DNA of 64,000 bases from Abditibacteriaceae bacterium. Lineage in GTDB: Bacteria; Armatimonadota; Abditibacteriia; Abditibacteriales; Abditibacteriaceae. The stretch is from the NCBI GenBank assembly GCA_019239895.1, contig JAFAZH010000057.1:62001-126000 (forward strand), in the 5' to 3' direction. A program made the translations under genes and the position numbers. Positions 59,384-64,000 of the stretch are shown here, in pieces. The notes beneath the pieces were generated by a model. That model was not told the origin of the DNA. It made no database searches and was given only the letters and a program-made list of their open reading frames with translations. Numbering within the stretch: position 1 is the first letter of the stretch; each line of letters starts with the position of its first letter.

Positions 59384-61585
59384 ATGTCATCCATGTGTTT
59401 GTTCTTATCGGGAATCTTGCTGTACATCCTGCAACAGAGAAAATTGCGTGAACTAAAGGCTGTCGCTAAAGTGGCCGCGCTCGGCGCATTGATGGCAGCC
59501 ACTCTGGGAGGAGCGGTATCGCGGGCGGCTTATGCGGTGCCGATTCAGATTACCTACACCGATGGTGCTGGGGAAGGCTTTAATGACCCCACTCTGGGTT
59601 CTGCGCGGCGCAATGCCTTTGAAGCGGCAGCCAGCAACTGGTCGCAACGCCTGCCGGGAACGATTCCGGTGGTTATCAGCGCCTCGATGGATCCGTTGCC
59701 GGGCGGCGCAAATTCCGCCGTGCTGGGTTCGGCTGGCCCGTCCACCTTTTTCGTTAATGCCTCTGGTTTACCTTTAACCAACGTTTTTTATCCGGTGGCC
59801 TTAGCCAATCAGTATGCCAAGCAGGATTTAAACCAGGGCAACCCGGAGATCATCGCTCAATTTAATAGTAACGTTGATACTCCAAACGTTTTAGGGCCAA
59901 CCAGCTTTTACTATGGCACCGATGGCCATCCGCCGCCAGGCGATATTGATTTCTATTCTGTTATTCTCCATGAGTTTGGACACGGGCTAGGCTTTATAGA
60001 TTCCGTCAATCAAGATGGGTCTTTCGCCCTTAATGGCAATCCTGACATTTACGATACGTTTCTGGCCAATGGGCCAGCTTTAGGAGCTACGCGCTTAACC
60101 GCGCTTAGCCAATCAGCCCGCGCCGCCGCTGTGGTCAGCAATGCGCTGTTCTTTGCTGGCCCGAATGCGAATGCCGCCAACGGGGGCAGCAATGCTCGCA
60201 TCTACGCGCCTAATCCTTATGAACCTGGCTCCAGCGTTGGTCACTTAGACGAAGCGACTTATCATGGCATCAATGAGTTAATGACGCCCATTAGTAGTGG
60301 TGTGACCCATGATCCAGGGCCAGTCGCAATGGGTGTCTTCCACGACATCGGCTGGGGCAATGGAGGCGGAGGTGGCACTACACCAACGCCCACTCCCACT
60401 CCGCCTCCCACGAACCGGCCCCCGAACGATAATTTTGCTAACGCGCAAGCATTGAGTGGCAATGTCGGGCGAGTGTCAGGCACCAATTTGAATGCCACCA
60501 AAGAATCGGGCGAGCCTAACCACGCCAGTAACGCGGGTGGAAAGTCGGTCTGGTATCGCTGGACGGCACCCTCGAATGGCAGTGTTACTTTCAGCACGCT
60601 TGGCAGCAATTTTGACACCCTGTTGGCGGTCTATACCGGAAGCAGTGTCAGTGCCTTGAAGCCAGCCGCTGCCAACTCGTCCAATAATAACGTCAGCAGC
60701 GCGAATAAAACCAGCAGCGTCAGCTTTGCGACGGCAGCAGGCACTGTCTATCAAATCGCTGTAGATGGCTTTAATAGTGGCACGAACCCCACCAACGCCG
60801 CCAGTGGGGGTATCACGCTCAACTGGAACTTTGCGGGCAATACCGCTGTTCCGCCCAATGATAACTTTGCCAAGGCGCAAGTCGTAAGCGGCAAGGCGGG
60901 TAAAGTCACGGGCACTAATGTCAATGCCACCAAGGAAGCCGGAGAACCCAAGCACGCCAATAGCCCTGGCGGTAAATCGGTGTGGTATCGTTGGACAGCT
61001 CCTGCCAGCGGCAAGGCGACCTTTGCGACTGTGGGCAGCAACTTCGACACCGTGATGGCGGTTTACACTGGAACCAGCGTAAGCGCATTAACGCTTATCG
61101 GTAACAATGACGATGCCCTCGGAGGCCAGACCAGTAGCGTCACGGTGAACGTAGTGGCAGGCAAAACCTATAACATCGCCGTAGATGGCTTTAACAGCAC
61201 TGCGATTCCAACCAATGCCGCCAGTGGCAGCATCGTCTTTACCTGGTCGTTCACAGCGGGCGCTGCACTCGTAGCACGGACAGGGCCAGCCTCCCCCGTC
61301 AAACTTTCGACAGCCAGTGTTGAAGCAGCGACAGGGCTTGTTCATCTGCGCTTTAGTGGGGCGCTGGATAGAGCTATCGCCAGCGATGTGTCTTCCTACT
61401 CTGTCTTTATCAACGGAGCAGAGGTGCCAGTGGAAAGTGCCGCTTATTTGAGCAATAGCAATAGTGTTACTCTGGCTTTGCCAGAGGGCGCTGTGCATTT
61501 TGGGGATAAAGTGGTGGTTAGTTGGAACCTCACGGATAGCACAGGGCTTACGTTGGTTGGGCAGACCGTGTTATTAGCCCATTGA
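59384..61585 (+). CDS. Secreted matrixin-like metalloprotease with two repeat modules
   Basis: About 733 residues from the ATG at 59384, preceded by AAGGAAAAG (59372-59380); an in-frame TTG at 59366 lies ahead of that site. The signal ends near AAYAV. The zinc motif HEFGHGLGFID (about 196-206) has three His ligands followed by Asp, as in matrixins/metzincins, and ELMTPISSG near 300 gives the Met-turn. After a Thr/Pro linker come two copies of a module of about 110 residues (PPNDNFA, then GGKSVWYRWTAP, then GSNFDT) resembling pre-peptidase C-terminal modules. A C-terminal beta-sandwich (about 640-733) ends the protein. Confidence 0.85.
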   Translation: MSSMCLFLSGILLYILQQRKLRELKAVAKVAALGALMAATLGGAVSRAAYAVPIQITYTDGAGEGFNDPTLGSARRNAFEAAASNWSQRLPGTIPVVISASMDPLPGGANSAVLGSAGPSTFFVNASGLPLTNVFYPVALANQYAKQDLNQGNPEIIAQFNSNVDTPNVLGPTSFYYGTDGHPPPGDIDFYSVILHEFGHGLGFIDSVNQDGSFALNGNPDIYDTFLANGPALGATRLTALSQSARAAAVVSNALFFAGPNANAANGGSNARIYAPNPYEPGSSVGHLDEATYHGINELMTPISSGVTHDPGPVAMGVFHDIGWGNGGGGGTTPTPTPTPPPTNRPPNDNFANAQALSGNVGRVSGTNLNATKESGEPNHASNAGGKSVWYRWTAPSNGSVTFSTLGSNFDTLLAVYTGSSVSALKPAAANSSNNNVSSANKTSSVSFATAAGTVYQIAVDGFNSGTNPTNAASGGITLNWNFAGNTAVPPNDNFAKAQVVSGKAGKVTGTNVNATKEAGEPKHANSPGGKSVWYRWTAPASGKATFATVGSNFDTVMAVYTGTSVSALTLIGNNDDALGGQTSSVTVNVVAGKTYNIAVDGFNSTAIPTNAASGSIVFTWSFTAGAALVARTGPASPVKLSTASVEAATGLVHLRFSGALDRAIASDVSSYSVFINGAEVPVESAAYLSNSNSVTLALPEGAVHFGDKVVVSWNLTDSTGLTLVGQTVLLAH

Positions 61586-61629
61586 ATGGGCATGAGATCA
61601 TTAAGTAATCCAAGTTGCTACTGGTTGGT

Positions 61630-61735
61630 GCCGTGACTCAAGTCACGGGCTGCAAAACGAAGTCGCCCTGTGGCGACTCAGGAAGTCCGCGCAGGTGGAC
61701 TTCGTTTTGCAGCCCGTGGTTTCAACCACTGGGCC
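61630..61735. repeat. REP-like palindrome (GCTGCAAAACGAAGTC family)
   Basis: Arms GGGCTGCAAAACGAAGTC (61647-61664) and GACTTCGTTTTGCAGCCC (61698-61715) are exact complements over 18 bases, with inner GTCGCC/GGCGAC pairs. A GTGGTTTCAACCAC hairpin follows at 61716-61729. Same family as 50625-50716. Confidence 0.85.
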
Positions 61736-61758
61736 TGGGGTAGCAACTTGGGTTAAGT

Positions 61759-61790
61759 AACAACCGCTGAGGCCATCCGCAGCGGTTGTT
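61759..61790 (+). terminator. Hairpin, weak terminator
   Basis: Stem AACAACCGCTG (61759-61769) / CAGCGGTTGTT (61780-61790), 11 bp perfect, loop of ten. Only a weak T tract follows, so termination is uncertain. Confidence 0.5.
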
Positions 61791-61858
61791 ATGCTTTGCC
61801 CTGGTTACAATCGGCTTGAACTTGCATACTCTAACCTTGTGAAACGAGGTTGTCTTCC

Positions 61859-63376
61859 TTGATTGATTCTGAGGCACCACCGGCTCTGCCCTTACAGGAG
61901 GGTGCGCCTCCAATCCCCCCAGAGCCATCTACTCTCGCAACGCCTGCACCCCTGGCACGGCGCATTGCCTCAGCGGTTTCTGTGACGGGCTTTGGCTCGG
62001 TCGTTACAATGTTGCTGACGACATTATCGGGTGTTGCCATCGCCCGACACGGCGGGCCACAAGGCTATGCTGTCTTTGTGGCTGCTAATATGCTGATCTT
62101 TGTGAGTGCTTCGTTCTGCGATTGTGGTCTGTCCTTAGCTCTCGCTAAACATGTGGCCCAGCAAGAAGAAGAAGGACAGCATGAGGCCGTGCGTAGGCTC
62201 TGCACGACTACCCTGGGCCTGATGCTTTTTCTGACTGTGTGGGTGGCATTACTGGTCAGCTTGAATCTCACCCGCTTAGAAGGGCAACTGTTGGGGCCGG
62301 GATTGTCGCTTGGCACTACTTTTACCTTAGCCTTTCCTTTTGTCTTATTACTTACTGTTATCTCCTACTGCGCCAGTGGCATCTATTATGGCTTATTGCG
62401 GCCCCGCGCCGAATTAGGCATTTGGATTTCAGGGCCACTGGCTATGTTAGCCTATGTGGTGGCTTACCGTTTCATGCCTGGACTGCCTATCTGGGGCGCG
62501 GCAGCAGCATCTTATGCGTGTTCAGGGATCGTAGCTGGCTATCAACTGTGGCGGGATCGCTTACTGGGAACACCCTTGCCTTTAGCGGAAATGCGACCAC
62601 TAATCAACGAGATAGTGCCCGTCATTGGGTTTACGTTCTTTACGGTTTTCTCAACCTGGAGTGATCGTTGGATTGTCGGCGCACAGTTAGGTGGGGCGGT
62701 TTCTTTAGGTTTGTATGCGGCGGCAGTGGCAGTGATTCAAGCCGCTTTACGTGTGCCGACTCACATTGCTTATGTCTTAGTGCCCGCTGCGGCTAAAGTT
62801 TCCTTGCAGGGAGCCGAAAAAACGGCCCGCTTCAACAGCCAGATGATGCGCGCCTTTGGCCTGTTTGCCATATTGATGATGTCCGTCATCTGGTTAGCGG
62901 CACCGGCCCTGGTGCCGCTCCTATTTGGGCCGGGCTTTACGCCTGCCATCCCCGCTTTGCTATTGATGACTCCCAGTTTGTTGGCTTGCGCCATCAGTTA
63001 CCCGTTTATGTCGGCCTTAACAGGTTCGACAAGAAGTTATCGGGCCACGCTGTTACTGGCACTGACCGTACCGCCGCGCCTGATTTTCCTGTGGCTTTTT
63101 ACCAAGTACTATGGATTACCGGGCACCGCTTTAGCCACGGCCCTCGCCGATAGCCTGCTGGCTGTTTGTTGCATTGTCATTGCACGGGGGGCTGGTATTA
63201 CCTTACCCTTGCGCGCTCTAATCCAACCCTGTCTCATTGGTGCCCTCTCCTGTGGCGTCGGTTTTACTTTAATCTATTGCGGTACGCCTCAATTGATAGC
63301 TATCATTCCCGCAGTCGCAATTTTTGTTCCCGCATTGTGGCGCTTATCCCATCCCCTGCGGCCTATTGATGCGTAA
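61859..63376 (+). CDS. Polysaccharide flippase (MATE/Wzx-like lipid-linked oligosaccharide transporter)
   Basis: About 505 residues with 12-14 hydrophobic helices from about residue 40 to the end. The pattern (GFGSVVTMLLTTLSGVAIARHGGPQGYAVF near 45) is that of Wzx/RfbX-type flippases of the MOP superfamily, with a late LLFGPGFTPAIPALLLM segment. GAGG at 61846-61849 fits the TTG at 61859 (nine-base gap) better than a TTG at 61850. It would move undecaprenyl-linked sugar units across the inner membrane for surface polysaccharide assembly. A glycosyltransferase gene follows on the same strand after 84 bases. Confidence 0.85.
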   Translation: MIDSEAPPALPLQEGAPPIPPEPSTLATPAPLARRIASAVSVTGFGSVVTMLLTTLSGVAIARHGGPQGYAVFVAANMLIFVSASFCDCGLSLALAKHVAQQEEEGQHEAVRRLCTTTLGLMLFLTVWVALLVSLNLTRLEGQLLGPGLSLGTTFTLAFPFVLLLTVISYCASGIYYGLLRPRAELGIWISGPLAMLAYVVAYRFMPGLPIWGAAAASYACSGIVAGYQLWRDRLLGTPLPLAEMRPLINEIVPVIGFTFFTVFSTWSDRWIVGAQLGGAVSLGLYAAAVAVIQAALRVPTHIAYVLVPAAAKVSLQGAEKTARFNSQMMRAFGLFAILMMSVIWLAAPALVPLLFGPGFTPAIPALLLMTPSLLACAISYPFMSALTGSTRSYRATLLLALTVPPRLIFLWLFTKYYGLPGTALATALADSLLAVCCIVIARGAGITLPLRALIQPCLIGALSCGVGFTLIYCGTPQLIAIIPAVAIFVPALWRLSHPLRPIDA

Positions 63377-63460
63377 TGGGGTGGCTCTCTAGCCCCAGCA
63401 ACGCCTTACTCGCCATCGCTTGGCTAAAGCCGGTGGCCCTTGTAGACTCTGATAGCCTTC

Positions 63461-64000
63461 ATGATTCAGGGACGAGATATTGTTTTTATTGCGAGCATCG
63501 AATGGGATTTTCTGTGGCAAGGGCACCAGGAGATTGCTTCGCGTCTGGCTGAGGCCGGAAACCGTGTTCTCTATATAGAGAACACGGGTGTGCGCTCTCC
63601 CGGTCTCAAAGATGCCAGACGGGTGGTGCATCGCCTCCAGGCATGGGCCAGGTCCTTGCGCTCCAAAGGTGTGCGCCAGGTCGCCCCTAATCTTTATGTC
63701 TGTGCGCCATTAGTGTTACCGCCTTTTGGCGCACGCTGGCAACGCCAGGTCAACCGCCGTTTGCTCCTACCCCACGTGCGTCGTGTGGTGCGCCAGCTTG
63801 GGCTGCGTGATGTACTGCTCTGGACTTACTTGCCAACAGATACAGCCTTAGACTTGATTCGCTCCTTGCGTTCTCCTAAAAGCGCCGTGGTTTATTATTG
63901 CATTGCCGATTTTGCTCAATTAACGCCTCAATTGAGTCAACTTGAGAGGGCTGAAAAAGCCATCCTCACAGCGTGTGATGTGGTATTCGCTCAAGGCCCT
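63461..64000 (+). CDS. Glycosyltransferase (TuaH/GT4-like), truncated by window end
   Basis: 180 codons are open from the ATG at 63461 to the last base. The N-terminus (DIVFIASIEWDFLWQGHQEIASRLAEAG, then RVLYIENTGVRSP) is typical of TuaH-type glycosyltransferases, where the conserved early segment forms the acceptor side of a GT-B fold. VVYYCIADF near residue 150 is also characteristic. The sugar-nucleotide-binding half lies beyond the window. With the flippase upstream it is probably part of a surface polysaccharide gene cluster. Confidence 0.82.
   Translation, partial: MIQGRDIVFIASIEWDFLWQGHQEIASRLAEAGNRVLYIENTGVRSPGLKDARRVVHRLQAWARSLRSKGVRQVAPNLYVCAPLVLPPFGARWQRQVNRRLLLPHVRRVVRQLGLRDVLLWTYLPTDTALDLIRSLRSPKSAVVYYCIADFAQLTPQLSQLERAEKAILTACDVVFAQGP

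Overview
The window reads as a free-living or environmental, polysaccharide-degrading Gram-negative-type bacterium with moderate GC content. A DUF6785-type membrane protein, GH172 (DUF2961), GH32, GH16, basic-secretory-protein peptidases, many secreted proteins of unknown family, sugar isomerases and dispersed REP-like palindromes together suggest Armatimonadota or a relative (Planctomycetota and Verrucomicrobiota are alternatives). This is inference; there is no rRNA or marker gene to fix the phylum.

Layout. 1-3.9 kb: the end of a sugar isomerase, a secreted SNase-fold protein and a large polytopic membrane protein. 4.1-11.5 kb: a tightly overlapped three-gene restriction-type operon: a beta-class adenine methyltransferase, an OLD-like ATPase with a TOPRIM-like C-terminus, and a Res-like helicase/nuclease. 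11.7-22.9 kb: a carbohydrate locus with a sugar-binding lipoprotein, an RbsC-type permease with a large periplasmic insertion, a GH32 fructanase, a GH172 enzyme and a giant LamG/TIM-barrel protein. 23.2-29.0 kb: minus-strand secreted GH20-like, SGNH and GH16 proteins and a plus-strand secretory peptidase. 29.2-36.2 kb: a second restriction-type locus on the minus strand: a PLD-SNF2 helicase followed by an Eco57I-like methylase with an AlbA_2 tail. The methylase is broken by a one-base frameshift. 36.4-36.6 kb: nine exact-period 21-bp tandem repeats. 36.8-46.5 kb: metabolic and secreted genes (isomerase, Crp-type regulator, nitrilase-family amidase, beta-helix protein, transglutaminase-like protein, cytidylate-kinase-like protein, D-threonine-aldolase-like enzyme).

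46.56-48.83 kb is the most unusual part. A strong promoter, a structured RNA of about 300 nt and a clean terminator are followed by 14 tRNA genes on the plus strand. Four of them have leucine anticodons (GAG, CAA, CAG, TAA) but are class I molecules with 5-nt variable regions, where bacterial leucine tRNAs normally have a long variable arm. All four share one D-arm design. Five spacers between the tRNAs are filled by long palindromes built from ATTGACGATTG-like units, and one spacer holds half of such an element.

48.9-64 kb: gamma-glutamyltransferase, an M15 peptidase, an FG-GAP propeller, a PLD lipoprotein, a GGDEF-EAL regulator, a GH42-like glycosidase, a small secreted protein, a matrixin-like protease, a polysaccharide flippase, and a glycosyltransferase cut by the window end.

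The degradative genes fit a cell that hydrolyses fructans and other polymers outside the cytoplasm and imports the products. The two restriction loci would act as defence. The tRNA array may be an auxiliary translation or defence-evasion cassette. Its palindromic spacers suggest assembly by mobile elements.
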